This document shows positions 1 to 12,410 of a stretch of 64,000 bases of DNA, one piece after another (positions within the stretch are counted from its first letter, which is position 1; each line of letters opens with the position of its first letter). The stretch spans positions 16,034,114 to 16,098,113 of the forward strand of contig NC_065549.1 of assembly GCF_022605725.1 (NCBI RefSeq). Direction: 5' to 3'. The DNA comes from Anthonomus grandis grandis (lineage: Eukaryota; Arthropoda; Insecta; Coleoptera; Curculionidae). A model generated the notes under the pieces. The model did no database searches. It saw only the letters and a program-made list of their open reading frames with translations, and was not told the DNA's origin. The position numbers were made by a program, and so were the translations under genes.

Positions 1-889
1 CTTCTAAAGCATGTATGATCATGCATAAGCGCTAAAGGATGAAACAAGGTAAAACCTACTATAATATCCTTCTATTTTTATAATTTATTAAGAAGTATAT
101 TATGCGGGAGCTTCTTTAATAGTCAGAAGTGACATTAAAGAATTGGCCTCTAAAATAGTGAATCTTCAATTTATTTACCAGATATTCAAACGGTAGCTAC
201 TAGAATTTCAGATTAGATTAAGGCCATAACTTTGATATATTCAATCCTATAACAAGGTTCAAACTATATGCATATAATATCTTAACTGATGCCTTTAGAA
301 AAGTTGACAATAAGAAATGTTTTAAGAGAAAAAAATAGTTTTTGCCTTAAAACATTTCTTAAAATTCTGCCTATATTGTAGTTTTGGTCTTTTATCACTT
401 ATTTTTGAATGAAATTCAAATAATTTATTATGTTTTAATATTTATTACAAGCAGTCATCAAACTTTATACAGACCTATTGGCAATTTCTTAGTTTAGTGA
501 ATAAAACCTGCTGATAAAAAGTGCAAAGGCGTGACAAAGAACGGATTATTTGTCTGTGTCGCACCTTTAAATGAAATCATTGCGACTACTTTCAATAAAA
601 TGACGAAAAAGGTCTATGGAGTTAAAAGACTTGAATTAGGGCACGAAATAAATTATGTCACCCATACATATATTAAAACGGAAATAATTTACATTCATAG
701 TTAATGACGAAAGGAACTACTTATAATAATTAATGTGCTTATTAAATAATTTATTATTCATTTAAATGAAGCATTGTCACTTATTTATTATCCCTAAAAA
801 TTTCGTTGCCAATTTTTATTAATTTTTGTCAATTTATCCAGTTTTATATATTTTGAGGGCTTGAATTAAAGATTTTTGAACATTTGCAG
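1..889. other. AT-rich sequence without recognised genes
   Basis: Nothing in this stretch could be assigned. It is very AT-rich, stops are frequent in all frames, and I saw no transposon motif. It ends at the splice-acceptor-like TTTGCAG described in the next entry. Confidence 0.5.
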
Positions 890-984
890 AATTAAACAGT
901 CGCTCTGGTTACCTATCTGCAGCTACTTCATCTACTGACATACCCAATATTAATATAAAGCTCATATTTGGAACAAAAAAAATG
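890..984 (+). other. exon-like segment with acceptor and donor signals
   Basis: A 95-base segment is preceded by a good acceptor (CATTTGCAG) and followed by a consensus donor (GTAAGT). Only one of its three forward frames is open, giving about 31 residues that begin LNSRSGYLSAATSS and end FGTKKM. I do not recognise the protein. The next 350 bases contain further coding-like but broken text, for example APDLMTPDYFCDEH around 1138-1180, so this may be one exon of a decayed gene. A chance match to splice signals in AT-rich DNA is a fair alternative, and a single short exon cannot settle it. Confidence 0.25.
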
Positions 985-2617
985 GTAAGTTTAAGCACAT
1001 CAATTTACCCCAAAAAATTATTATTATTAACTGAAAGTCCAGAAATTCCAACTTTCTTGGAATGACGTTGGAAATCTACACTGTTTGCTTGGGGAACTGT
1101 ATTGGTAGAGGTACGATTGAATAAATACCAACAAGGGCACCTGATTTAATGACTCCAGATTATTTTTGTGATGAACATCAAATCTCAATTAGTAAATGCT
1201 AAAGTAACAGACATTACCGTCTAACTGTATAGTCATGCCAGGTGATACTCAGATGTAGAGATGACTACCATTTGTTATAAAGCTGTTTCGGAAGGTGTAT
1301 TGGGCCATTTTTTGCCAAAGAAGACAAAGTGGATAAGACTCAATGGGAGGTGAGCAATTTTAATACTAAAATAATCTGACTATCATATATATCTACTATC
1401 ATAATAGTGAAAGGTACGCTATGTAAATGAGTTATATATTAAACAAGTAAACGGAAAAGGAAAATAGACAGCTAGATGATTATTTCTGAATTATGAAGAG
1501 TTTAGTGCAACTTCAAATCGAAAAGACTAAATGAAATTTTCAACACAAAATAAATACCAAGAACAAAATTATGGTTTTGATCAAAATGTTTTAATGTAAA
1601 ATGCAACCCAATAACGGAAACATATTGTAGAAGGTTAGAATAGCACTTGAGTGTATGGGAGAAGGATATTCAATTTAAAAATTCTATTAGCTGTACACTC
1701 TAAGACAGCGGCAAGTTAATTTTAGTGAGAATTTAAACTTCTATAAACCGTAAAATCACAACTTTTTTGTACAAATACAAAAATATTTAGAGAAACACAC
1801 CTCAAAACTAAATTCAAATAATTTTCGATGTCAAGATTATAACTCACCCATTTCATTTTTTTTCATCAATAAGTAGCATAAAAATTCCAATTAATAAGAA
1901 ACTATTATTTGAAATTTGAAGAGAGCTCCTACTGATTGTATTATATGGCAACAGCGCTAGTGCAGTCAACCACGACTCGTGACGAGTCTGCTCGATTCAT
2001 CATTTACGCGATCGATTGATTGGTCGATACACTTGCTGGCCGTTGTTGAGAGTACCTTATACCATGCGCTGTTGTCAAATGTGGACGGGAATAGCAAAAT
2101 AGTTTGTAGTAAATTTTTTAAAATGTCCTTAACCAAACAAATAATTACAAAGATTTATATAAGGTTTGTTGTTTTGATTGGTTTAATCCTTTTGTCTGAA
2201 ATAGGCCATATTTAATTAACTTTTTAACCAATAGTTTTACCAGGCAAAGTTGCCTAATAACATATTATTAAAGAAGATCTAACATAAATTATATAGCACA
2301 TGGGTAAAAAGGATTATAATAAAATACATATAAATAATATAAAATTGTTAAACTAATTGTTCTTTCCAAGATATTTTTAAGTATTAGGGGCATAGTAAGT
2401 AGTTTTGGTGAATATGAAATTACTTTTAGGTATGTGAGATGTGGACAAATTTATAGAAGCTACTTAAATAATTAAGCAAAGGATTACTAGGAGGAAAATA
2501 ATAATTTTGGCTGCAAAGGAATGAAATAATAAAAATACCAGTGAGGTTATATTGGACTTAAAGTTTAAACCTACTCTATAATAACTAAACCATAAACGAA
2601 AAACTTACAATATCATC
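985..2617. other. AT-rich sequence, no supported gene
   Basis: Reading frames here are short and none looks like a known family. A 78-codon open frame at 1979-2215 shows no domain and is probably chance. Weak coding-like text at about 1060-1360 is the only hint of anything other than neutral sequence. Confidence 0.45.
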
Positions 2618-3046
2618 TTGATGAAGTCACAACGCCTATACATAGCACACTTTTTAACAAAGAAGACTCAAAATAGGGAAAAATTCAACTTAGCGAATTT
2701 TCCAACCCCCCAGGACTGGTTAGAAAAGCCGTGTGTAACCGAACACCGCAGAGTCTCACTGGAGAATGACCTAAACTTGATCACATGCCAGGGTGAACGG
2801 AATTTCCTTCGTATCTCCCCCAGGGGGGATGGAAAACGAGGGTGGGGGATGAAATCGCGCTGCCATTGGGGCGAATGCGCTCCAGGGGTTGTTATTGGTG
2901 AAAGAGTTCCCGGCGCCTATTTGGCGCGACGCTTGAAATTCGTTCGGACGTTTGGAAAACAAGTTTTCGTAGTTTTTTGGGGGGTTGATAAGGCGAGATG
3001 GTTAGTGGGGTGGGATAGTGGGGAGTTGAGGGACTGTTTAGATTAA
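2618..3046 (+). other. GC-rich island with an open frame of 142 codons
   Basis: Bases 2700-3020 are clearly GC-richer than their surroundings, with runs such as CCCCCAGGGGGG and many CpG dinucleotides. A forward frame is open for 142 codons, and a shorter frame is open on the minus strand. The predicted protein is rich in Arg, Gly and Trp and contains no domain I know. Open frames are expected by chance in GC-rich DNA, so I do not call a gene. It could be a decayed transposon end, a CpG-rich regulatory remnant, or sequence transferred from elsewhere. Confidence 0.3.
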
Positions 3047-4624
3047 TTGTTGTGGAGAAGTTTGGATAAGCGGTTAAGATACATCAGTAATCGGGAAGTT
3101 TATATAGTAAAAAAAAGGGCAGTTATCAATAGAAATATAGCTATAATAAAAAAAATTTCAAAGAAAAATGAAGCTTACGTTAAGAAAAAATAAACCATGT
3201 CCAAAAACGTTTGGAAATATATGCGTATTGTGTCTTTTTTCCTCGCATATTTAAAAAAATATGAATACAATTTCTTGATTGGATCGGATGTGAATGAAAT
3301 TATGACTAGAATCAACGTCAAAATTATATAAATCTTTTCGAGTAATAAGTCACTTGCTCCTTTTCCAAACTCCTTGTATGACTTATTGGTTTACAAAATT
3401 GTCCAATAAATACTGCAACAGCTCCTAAAGAAATGTGCGACTCGACCAGAGTATGAAGTTCTTTCCCTCTCTTAGACTAATCTCAAGACATAACAGCTAG
3501 AGGATAATTTCCTCAAGAAGCACAATATGTTTTTTGAATCTAAGGGTATCCTTATAAGTCCAAGGAATTTTACACTGCCAGAGGTATGTATAAAATTCCA
3601 TATAAGGAGATGCTGGGGAGAAAGAAAGCAATTAAATTTTTAGCTATTGCCATATTGATCATTGTTATGTTAAAAGATAGCTTGTTGCTGTCGCACCGGG
3701 TTTTGATCAGATTCAAATAATCATCAACAAAAAGTCGAAAGAAAAGCCACATCATTAAAATAAATGAGGAATAGCAAGGGGAAGAAAGGGCCTGTGAAAA
3801 ACATTACCGCCATATAATACCACTCGCTGACGATCACACAAAAAAACAAGATGATCTACATAGTTACAATCCTTAGACAAGTCATAAATTAAACACAGCC
3901 GAAAGATCATTTTAATTTGTCCTCAAGAATGTTTCTTCGAAAAGAAAGAATGTAGCGTCAAATGTTTACTTGATACACTGGAAGCGAAATTGATGAAAAA
4001 GAACTCTCTTTTTCACTAGTTTTTCTAAAAGTTTACCTTATGTCAGTTTTAGGGAAACTTTTACGGAATTACAAGAAAAATTTCTAAGCCACCTCCGAGT
4101 AACCACTTATGTAAAGTTACATTGTGGTTTAGAACGAGTCCCACTTGAATACCACCAAGAACGTAGACCATCCAACCTTCATACACACCAAGAATGGCTG
4201 GGAACTTGTACTTATTGGGAGCAGAAATTACTAAGAAGAGGAAATTCTATCAGAGTTCCCTAAAACCTATTTTCTATCTGAACAAGTGGTAAAATATGTT
4301 TGAGCCTCATTCAAAAAAGCAAAATGTTTTAAAAGGATAACTATAAAAAAAAAATTAGGATTAATTTAAAATCTATTTTACTGAGGACTAAGTTTATTTT
4401 ATTAAAACTAGTACTCGAGGGAGCAAAAATACTCAATTTATTTAATAGTATTACAGACCAGATTAGTTTTTATCCTATATTTTTATGAAATAATTAAATA
4501 TTTTTTTAGTTTTAACAACTTCATAATTGGTGCTTAAAAACTTCAGTCAATTTACACTATTTGAACATAAATAATTTCCCTAAGATAAGACAAGAAGGCC
4601 AATTTGCTTACGACACAAAAAAAC
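3047..4624. other. AT-rich sequence, no supported gene
   Basis: Nothing recognisable was found on either strand. A 61-codon minus-strand frame at 3570-3755 is hydrophobic and of low complexity, and I regard it as chance. Confidence 0.45.
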
Positions 4625-4630
4625 CCTGAG

Positions 4631-4722
4631 AAATCCTGAGATCCGGATTCTTCAAATATTTGAAGATTTCATCCTCTAGGGATCAACTTGAAGAATATCA
4701 AATGTCTCAGGATTTTGAGGAT
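4631..4722. repeat. imperfect foldback with a perfect inner palindrome
   Basis: The sequence AAATCCTGAGA near the left edge is matched by its reverse complement TCTCAGGATTT near the right edge. The inner part contains TCTTCAAATATTTGAAGA, a perfect 18-bp palindrome at about 4649-4666. Together these can fold into a branched hairpin. No target duplication is visible. It may be a tiny remnant of a foldback element or a chance structure. Confidence 0.4.
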
Positions 4723-5549
4723 TCTAATTATTTGTCAAAAATAAACTTTAGACTAAGAGACTTGGGAAGAAAGCCTGATAATTATTTTGGATTTTCTTCA
4801 GATTTGTATACTCTTCTGTTCTCTTGTCAAATAATTTATGATTATTTGATATAAGATGCTAATTCAAGTTCAACGCGTATACCCTAAACCAGACTGCAAC
4901 AATCTTAAACCTCTTTTAAGAGTTTGGTCCCTTTAAACGTAATGTAAAGTATGTTAAGTACTTTTTATGAAACACAAAAACCGGGCAAATTCCACAGTAA
5001 TAATTATTAATCATAGACCATAGAATCCCATTAAATCAAACATGTATAAAAAGTAGATAAAACATCTTAAACCTTCCTTCATATTTTCCTGTGAAAAGAA
5101 TATTATCTAAGAACTGATCAAGTAAATAGAATAAAGTCTTATCGTTAAATAGGGTTTCATTACAGAAGTACTTGTAAGTGTTAATTAGAACACTTAATAC
5201 AAACCAAACTTCCAATGAAGTCTGCTAAAATTAATGCAAATGGAAATACATTCCACTCCAGACTCAGAGAATATCCAAAAACATCTGGCACAAATGGTCA
5301 ATTTCTTGTTGTCCAGTGGCTGCTCTCCCCCATTCCAGTTTATATTTAAGAAAGGTAAAAATAAAAGTTTTGCTGTTTTCTTGAATCTGACGTATTATAT
5401 TATATTCCCATATATACATATATGATCAATATTCCCATGTAATCTACCTAAAGTTTTCAACAGTGGCAATGGAGTTTGCTTATACAACAGGGTTTATTTT
5501 GCGCAATTCTTCTGAACTATCTGTGTCTTCATAGCAAATTCTTTATAAT
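4723..5549. other. AT-rich sequence, no supported gene
   Basis: A 63-codon open frame at 5234-5425 begins with plausible coding text but drifts into low-complexity sequence and has no recognised domain. Nothing else is supported. Confidence 0.4.
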
Positions 5550-6090
5550 TCCTTAGTAAAATCATTGCTCAATTATGCATCTCCTGTGTGGTCTTTGTTT
5601 TACCAGGTGCATATTGACAGGATTGAAGCTATACAGAAAGTATACAGAAGCTATACAGTTTCTGAGATATTGTGGGTTTAGGCCTCATATTCCTAGAGAA
5701 CAGCGGACATATCGGAATATGACGGCAATGGGCAATGTAAGAAGTTTGGAAGATGATCGAAAGTTTTCTGATTTATGCACATTATTTAAACTTATTTCAG
5801 GTGACTCTCACTGTTCTGATCTTTTAAGCAGCATCAATTTCCGAATTCCTATAAATCACATCATTTTCACTATAAATAATACTCTTTTCCATATCCCTTA
5901 CCATCAAACAAACCATAGGTATAATGGTCCTTTGGGCCGTTTTTTCAGAGTGGCAAATGGTATTGATTATGACTTCATTGACATTTCTCTCTCTCAATTC
6001 AAATGTCAGTGTCATAGATTAGTTAAATTCAGGTTTAAAATTATTGATCATGATTTCATAGAATGTTATTTTCGAAATGTGATAACATAG
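5550..6090 (+). pseudogene. non-LTR retrotransposon, C-terminal piece of the ORF2 reverse transcriptase
   Basis: The text reads LVKSLLNYASPVWS in one frame from about 5550. This is the conserved 'SLVxSxLxYASxVW' block after the reverse transcriptase core of Jockey/RTE-like elements. It continues, after a shift of frame near 5625, to about 6090. The downstream part keeps the usual order: a paired-Arg block, then D-rich text (DRKFSDLCTLFKL), a loop, and a P-x-H-x-x-x-R-x-x-G block. The polymerase core is missing, so this is a 5'-truncated copy. At least one frameshift makes it non-functional. The assignment to non-LTR elements is firm. The clade is uncertain. Confidence 0.65.
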
Positions 6091-6795
6091 TATCTGCCTT
6101 TTTATATATTTTGTTAATAACTTTTGTAAAAAAGAGGGGTGATCCCGTTAAAAAAATAAATTCATTAAAAAATTACTTCATGAGTCTTTGCTTCATAAGG
6201 TCCTCTCTAGAAGACAGAGCCTAAGTATCAATTTTTCGCTCTTAATAGCACAACAATATGATGGAGACCAGATTCTTTCTTTGCAAAAAAGAGAACTAAC
6301 TATAGGGATTTCGGTTTCATTAAAGAGATTTGGGAAATGTGATTCTTAGGGTGGATAAGAGTTATATTGCGTTTCTGAGGCTCTTAAAATGTACATGGGG
6401 TCGAGTCATCAGCATTAAACATCGTGCATTAAGAGTTACTTCTTTGGTATTAGTTAATATCTTGCATAACTTTATTCGAGAAGCAGAAGTACAAATTGGA
6501 CAAGAACTTGGAGGCCCTACTTTTCTTAAGTTATACATTCTTAACACTTTACAGACCATTGTGATGCAAAGATACGCAATTTCGTGTTAGCTTCAATCTT
6601 AAAGATGCAACTGATATGGCTAAGCCGATGAATGCATCTCTTCAACATGTTTATTTACGAATCATGAAACAGTGTAAAAATAAATGAATTTATGTCGGCA
6701 GTTATGTTTTTTTTGTTTCAAATAGCCAATGAGCCGAACAAAATTTTGAATTCAAAATAGCTGATGATAATATCTCAACAGTAAATGAGTATTAA

Positions 6796-7370
6796 AATTT
6801 AGGCGTGTTGGTTGAAACTAATCTTAGATTTAGAAAACATGTAGAAAAAATTGTTCATTATTTCATTAAGGCAATTATTTAAAATAAATATATTTTAAAT
6901 GTATCCTTAAATAAACGAGTTTGTGAGTCATTGGTTCTTTTTTATAGCATCTATACAAGTATAGTTTAGTGACCATATCTTGATTTTCAGTCAAAGAATC
7001 CCTTGCAAAGAATTTAAAGCTCATGTATCTGTCTTATTTTTAATCTTAACATGAAAGATCAGATCTCGCATTTTTTTGTTAATCTTAATTGGTTAAATAT
7101 GGAGGATTGACTAAAGCTGCACATAGCTTGCTTCTTGCACAAACTTTTAGAAACACGGTGTCCGGTGTAACTTCTATACGTTTAGATCTGCAACGCATAG
7201 TCTCGATACTCGATACAATAACCTAACATATGCCACGTCATCACACTGTCCTTTTCAAACGGTCATTCTCTTACGTTGGAGCTAGCCTATTTAATACTAT
7301 AAATAAGCATCTAAGTTTTGCTACTTCTAAATTTTCGTCCAAATATAAGCTAAAAAAATATTTTTAGCCA
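6796..7370 (+). pseudogene. non-LTR retrotransposon C-terminal fragment
   Basis: The segment carries the 'K-x-L-G-V-x-x-x-x-x-L-R-F-x-x-H' block that follows the reverse transcriptase domain, here read as NLGVLVETNLRFRKHVEK. Weakly readable C-terminal text with many stops follows up to about 7370. It is separate from the fragment at 5550-6090 and from the copy starting at 7541. The 260-base open frame at 6330-6590 between them was not recognised. Confidence 0.5.
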
Positions 7371-7540
7371 AGCTCCTTATTGTAGATATGTTTTTTTTTG
7401 TTGCCTAGTTTTTTTTTCTGGGTACCTACTTTGTTATTATTTTTGTTAATTTTTCTTTAGTTACTACAAAATGACTGTATTCTTTTTTAAATTGGTAACT
7501 GTGACCAGTTTTTATTACCTGTTAATCTGTATTTATATTT

Positions 7541-9272
7541 TTGAAATTCTTAATCTGTAGTAAAATTTGTACTGCGAATAATAGAACAAAGGAAATTTGG
7601 CGCATAGTGAATCACTTAAGAGGGAATCGAAATGACAAGGGTAATTATAGGAGCGATATGGATCCGGATAAACTCAATAACTTTTATTGCAAAATTGCTG
7701 AGAATTTGGGAAAAAATATATGTTCCGATACTGATCCTTTGTCATTTTTAAGGAATGTGTCTGTACGAGATTCATTTTGTTTGTATCACACTGACGTAAA
7801 CGAAATAAAAAAAAATAGTTTCAATTAAAAACAAACGCTCGGCAGGTATTGATGGCATTTCAGTCGAGTTATATATGAATCTTCCAGATGCTGTACTCTT
7901 TTTAAGGGCGGTGACACTAATGACCCTTCCTGTTATCGGCCGATCTCAATGCTTCCAACTTTATCAAAAATAATCGAAAAAATTGTCATTGTGTTCAAAA
8001 TTAGAATGACTTAATTTCTTGAAAAGCAAAATTTATTAAATAACAACCAGTTGGCTTTTCGGGACGGAAAGAGGACTGGTAATGCAGTTTTTAATCTTTT
8101 GGAGAAACTTTATTTAGACTTAAACAGGGAAGTGATGGCTGCGGCGGTATTTTATGATTTTTCCAAGGCCTTTGATTGTGTGGATCGTAAAATATTGCTG
8201 CAAAAGCTACGTTGCTATGGATTTAGAGGCTGTGCTTTGATGTGGCTTGAGTCATATCTAGCAAATAGAAGACAGGTGGTTAACGCAGTACTTCATCTGT
8301 GCACAATATCGATCGGGATGCTTCTTCAAGGATCGGTTCTTGGTCCTTTATTGTTTCTCATTTACATCAACGACAACGTTTTTATTGACTCAAAATTTAA
8401 ATTTAAGAACATTGTTGAAGTGGAAGATTGCCTCTGCTTGTTATGCTCTTAGAGTAGTCCACATTGAGGTTGGTATAGAGGTAGCCAGAAGTGTGTACTT
8501 TGCTCTAGTAGAGTCCCACTTAAGATATGGAATTCAATTTTGCGGCTTTGCTGGGCAGGGTCTGGTTCAATCACTTTTTGCCTTACAGAAGCGTGCTGTG
8601 AAATATTTGTGTGTAGCAGGCTTTAGAGACCACTGCAGGCCGCTATTTGTTAGGGAGCGAATACTCACATTAACTTGCATTTTCATACTGATGACGGTAG
8701 AAATGATTCATAAAAAATACAAAAGTACTAATGAGCCCAACATATATCTCATAAGATTTAATACTACCAATCTACGTATAAGCACCCCAAAGACTACGCT
8801 TACAAAATACTCAATTATAAATTAATAATTAATTAATTGTAATATTTAATTATTAATTAATTGTATGTATATGAGGGTAATAAAATGTATAATCATTTGC
8901 CCCTGGAATGCAAAGTTATTTAGCTGTTCTGTCTTGATTTATTAATTAAAAAAGCATATTACTGCCTAGAAGAGTTTTATAGAGATGTTTTGTAAGTCTT
9001 GAATATTTGACATAGTTTTTTTTTATTAGATCTTTTAACCTACCTGCATGTTAAATTTTATTTATTATTGTCCATTAGTTTTCTTTTTGGTTGACATATT
9101 GTTACTTTATACTAAAACCTTTTTTTAACGACTTTCGTTTCTTTTTTTTCTTTTTTACTGTATCCATGATATTTTGTCTTAACTGTATCATTATATATTT
9201 TTTTCTGTATTATTATATTTTTGCTTTGTTCATAACAATGTTGAAAACAATAAAGCACATTTGATTTGATTG
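7541..9272 (+). mobile_element. non-LTR retrotransposon, internally deleted copy with its 3' tail
   Basis: Three open segments in different frames (7541-7828, 8051-8452, 8340-8825) together give a reverse transcriptase. The first covers the region just before it. Then come SAGIDGISVE and YRPISMLPTLSKIIEK, then FYDFSKAFDCVDRKILL (active-site region A), then QGSVLGPLLFLIYIND. The YADD region is absent: sequence jumps from the IND motif straight to the C-terminal block (ARSVYFALVESHLRYG, then RAVKYLC). About 120 residues are therefore deleted, removing two catalytic aspartates. The copy ends at AATAAAGCACATTTGATTTGATTG (about 9249-9272), whose TTGATTTGATT tail is typical of these elements. It resembles the copy at 16810-17705 in its C-terminal part. 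Confidence 0.75.
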
Positions 9273-9711
9273 TTTTGTACATGTAGGTTAGTAATGATGT
9301 GTAATGTGATTACTATATGCTTCGTTAAGCAAACCGCTATGCTACTCTTCGGCGAGGTTAAAATAAGAAACCCTCCTTTTTTACTTTATATACTATTTTA
9401 TTAGAATTAAAAATAAAGATAAATTTGTGATCCATTTATTCTATAAATTACAAAAAAACTGTTCCAAAAATTCATAATTAAGATCTGCTGAATGTCGAAT
9501 GTGGGATGAATGTTCTTATTGTTATATTAATTACTTTGTTTAAATATACCTTAAACAAACATATCATTGGATTTACATTTTTGTGGTTTAAATAATAAAA
9601 AATTATTTATAAAATCACATGTTAATATTTCCTTTATCACGCCAAGTAAAAGTAAAAAATGTTTATCCGAGAGAAAATCGTTGAAGGTAGTTATCCAGAT
9701 TATCGGTCCAG

Positions 9712-9846
9712 GATCCAGCAGGATGCTGGCGACCGACGACTGGCGCCGCGTTAGAGGAAAATGACGGCAGGAAATATCGAGGCGCCCGCCAGACGGCCTT
9801 CTCCATGCTGGAGATGCTGATGCAGTGCATGGCCATGGAGAAATAG
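9712..9846 (+). other. GC-rich terminal-exon-like segment
   Basis: A GC-rich block sits in very AT-rich sequence. Directly after an acceptor-like TCGGTCCAG it is open for 44 codons and ends in TAG. The translation begins DPAGCWRPTTGAALEEND, later contains KYRGARQTAFSMLEML, and ends MAMEK. Third positions are strongly GC-biased, which looks like protein-coding DNA and not like the surroundings. I do not recognise the protein. No upstream exon was found in the window. A minus-strand frame (9663-9866) overlaps it and is probably its shadow. It may be the last exon of a host gene with a long intron, or a transposed gene fragment. Confidence 0.35.
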
Positions 9847-9899
9847 ATTTTACGAAAAAAAAACATGGATGGATATACTGCATCGTCTATTCTTTGTAA

Positions 9900-11130
9900 C
9901 CTTGAGAAGTAGTGTGTGGGTTAACATGATGTTATTTTTAAACTTATATTTTATACCTTATTATCTATAATGATTAAATCATCTAATTACCGCGGAAGTG
10001 GTAAACTATACGAGACTTTTCCATTAACCATTTCCAGTTTATTGGATAAGAGCAATTACAAGGGATGCTATCGACTCTCTGCCCTTAAGAAATAAATAAT
10101 GAAATTGGTCATAAAATGGTCTGGAATTTGCTACTAAAAGTAATTATGTCATTTCCGTCACGGTTTTATTTCGCCGAATAATACTAAGAAAATAGTCGTA
10201 TTTCTCGGTAATTCAATTTTTGGCAACCGGTTCACTATTTATAATATCTGGAGTAAATGGTGACTCACCATTAGTAAAAACCAAAAATAGATATTTGAAA
10301 ATGTAAGAAATTTAAATTTGTATTGGTTTCACCAATTCCATTCAATTTTTGATTGATTTTTTTGAGTTATCCCATCAATGAATTATTGAAATGTGACTAA
10401 AAATTACAATTTTCTAAATAAAGCACTTACTAAAATAATCATTAATTTCAGTTTTTTTCTGACATATGACAAAGTATCTCACAATTAAAATGATAATTTC
10501 ATTGCCACATATACAGGCCCCGACACTTCCTAAATGCTCCTCTCCTAATAATATATATAATAAAATGTGGAAACTCAGTATACAAGCCTATAAACGTACC
10601 ATTGGCAAGCAACTTTGTGAACAACATTTTGTTTGGATAATAAAGCTATTTCTTGAATTTAAAAAGTATTCCAGGGAGGTGTCAAACTAGTCCTAATTGC
10701 ATTAAACGTTAATTGTTATATTTCCTTCAATTTGTACTTATCGCGATTTAGAACTGCTAATGAAATGAAAGACCTGAGTACGAACGTGGATATTACTCAA
10801 TAGACATTTACTCTCCTTCATTCAGTATGGTGTGTTTTATAATATATGTGTAAATAAAGGACAAAAGAAGAATTTCCAAATTTTATGATAAAAAACCATA
10901 TTGCCAACAAGTTAAAGTATTCTAGAGTATTGATATTGAAACAAGCTCCTTAAGTAATTTAATATTAATTAATTATTGGGAACAAAAGTGAATATAACAG
11001 AGATTATTACACTTTTTGAGATTTTTACATTTCACATAAGCAAGTATACACCAATTTCTGATAAATGAATTAAAAATTATTGACTGGATTCCAATGAGTG
11101 AAACTTGGAAAATGCACTTGTTAATCTTTA
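9900..11130. other. AT-rich sequence, no supported gene
   Basis: A 74-codon open frame at 10466-10690 has no recognised domain. No repeat ends or RNA genes were seen. Confidence 0.4.
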
Positions 11131-11149
11131 CACATAAATTCTTGACCAG

Positions 11150-11330
11150 GTACTCTGTTACATAAGGAAGAAGCTTGAATTATGTGCTAATTTACATTGG
11201 CTACCCTTACTTCCTCAGCCTTTAGATCCTCTAGAGTTTAAAACTTCAATTTTTCAATTTCTTTTCATATATCAAGTTTTCCTGTCAGATTCCAAAAAAG
11301 TCACCCAGTGATAAATTATCCAGGTGTTTC
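11150..11330 (+). pseudogene. possible non-LTR retrotransposon C-terminal scrap
   Basis: The frame reads LELCANLHWLPL followed by LEFKTSIFQFLFIYQV. This matches the 'LHWLPVxxR...K......YK' block near the C-terminus of CR1/Jockey-type reverse transcriptases. It is short and isolated, so the call is tentative. Confidence 0.3.
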
Positions 11331-11339
11331 TCACTGGTC

Positions 11340-12100
11340 ATTGCACCAAAGTATAAATAGCAGTTTAAGACAGGGCCCCAATAAGATGTTTTTGTTAATA
11401 AAATTTTTATTCTTTATTTGATATCATTTTATAAGATGTACTCTTTTAATTATTTTTTAGTTTTTACTTTACAATTTCATGTAATTTTATTTTTTTGTTG
11501 ATAAAATTATTGCATCATATTTTAAGAAGTTTTTGATGTAGATAAATATTAATTTTAGGTAATAATATTAAAAGGATTTATGTCTAGTCTTATCCAACAT
11601 TTACAAATTTGGTGACAAAATGGCGGATAATGCTTACTTGCTTATTAACGATAATACATTTATATCTAGATCTATATGATTCCACTTGAAATGATGTTTA
11701 GCTTTTCATAAAAATTTTTAAAGTGAGCAAATTTTCTGCAAATCCCCATCCATCAACAATCCTTTATCATCAAAGGTGCCATTGGCAGTCTTTCAGTGGT
11801 ACCTTTTACAAACCACAAAATAGAATACTGGTAGAGGCAACTATATTCTCGTCTGCCAACTTGTATCATCAACAATCTGAGAGCTTGCTTCTAAAAAAAT
11901 TATTAGAAATTTCCTCAGCTTATTTCTAGTTTTTTTCTTTTATCATAATTAAATTGAAGTGTATATGTAGACTTAAAATATGCATTTGAGACTATTGACA
12001 GGGGTATACTCGTACAGACACTTAGTTTTTTACACACATCTGCTTAAAGGATTTTTTTAAAACTTAGATTTCATTCAACTAAGGTTAAGCATATTCTGTT
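11340..12100. other. AT-rich sequence, no supported gene
   Basis: A 68-codon frame at 11723-11929 is unrecognised. Nothing else was found before the reverse transcriptase remnant at 12.1 kb. Confidence 0.4.
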
Positions 12101-12104
12101 ATCT

Positions 12105-12410
12105 GCAAGGGAAAGTGTGTGGGGTGTACCACAAGGGAGTTTATTGGGACCTCTGAGGTTTGTTATTTATGTTAATGACATGCAAACATGTGTAACCAAC
12201 CAACATATTTAACCGATTAATTTGTGAATGACACTCTGTTTCTCATACAGATTTCGGGAAAATTACCACCACCATAAATAAAGAACTTCAATTGATGTAT
12301 GAATGGCTTAGTTAAAATAAATTGAAATTAACTATCCTAAAGACAAAATGTATGGTGATTGGTATAGTGATAAGCCAGTAACAGAAAACACACTCTAGAA
12401 AATACACTCA
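12105..12410 (+). pseudogene. non-LTR reverse transcriptase fragment (core motifs)
   Basis: The frame gives WGVPQGSLLGPLRFVIYVND, the block before the catalytic aspartates. After a frame change it gives FVNDTLFL, where the first catalytic Asp of FADD has become Asn. Text resembling the following 'N...L..N..KT..M..G' block then reads KLKLTILKTKCMVIG. The copy is inactive by frameshift and by loss of the active-site Asp. The family is Jockey- or R1-like. Confidence 0.6.

Noticed and set aside
6330..6590. 86-codon frame as a small host gene
   Set aside because: It lies between two decayed retroelement fragments, has no recognised domain, and a similar frame is open on the opposite strand.
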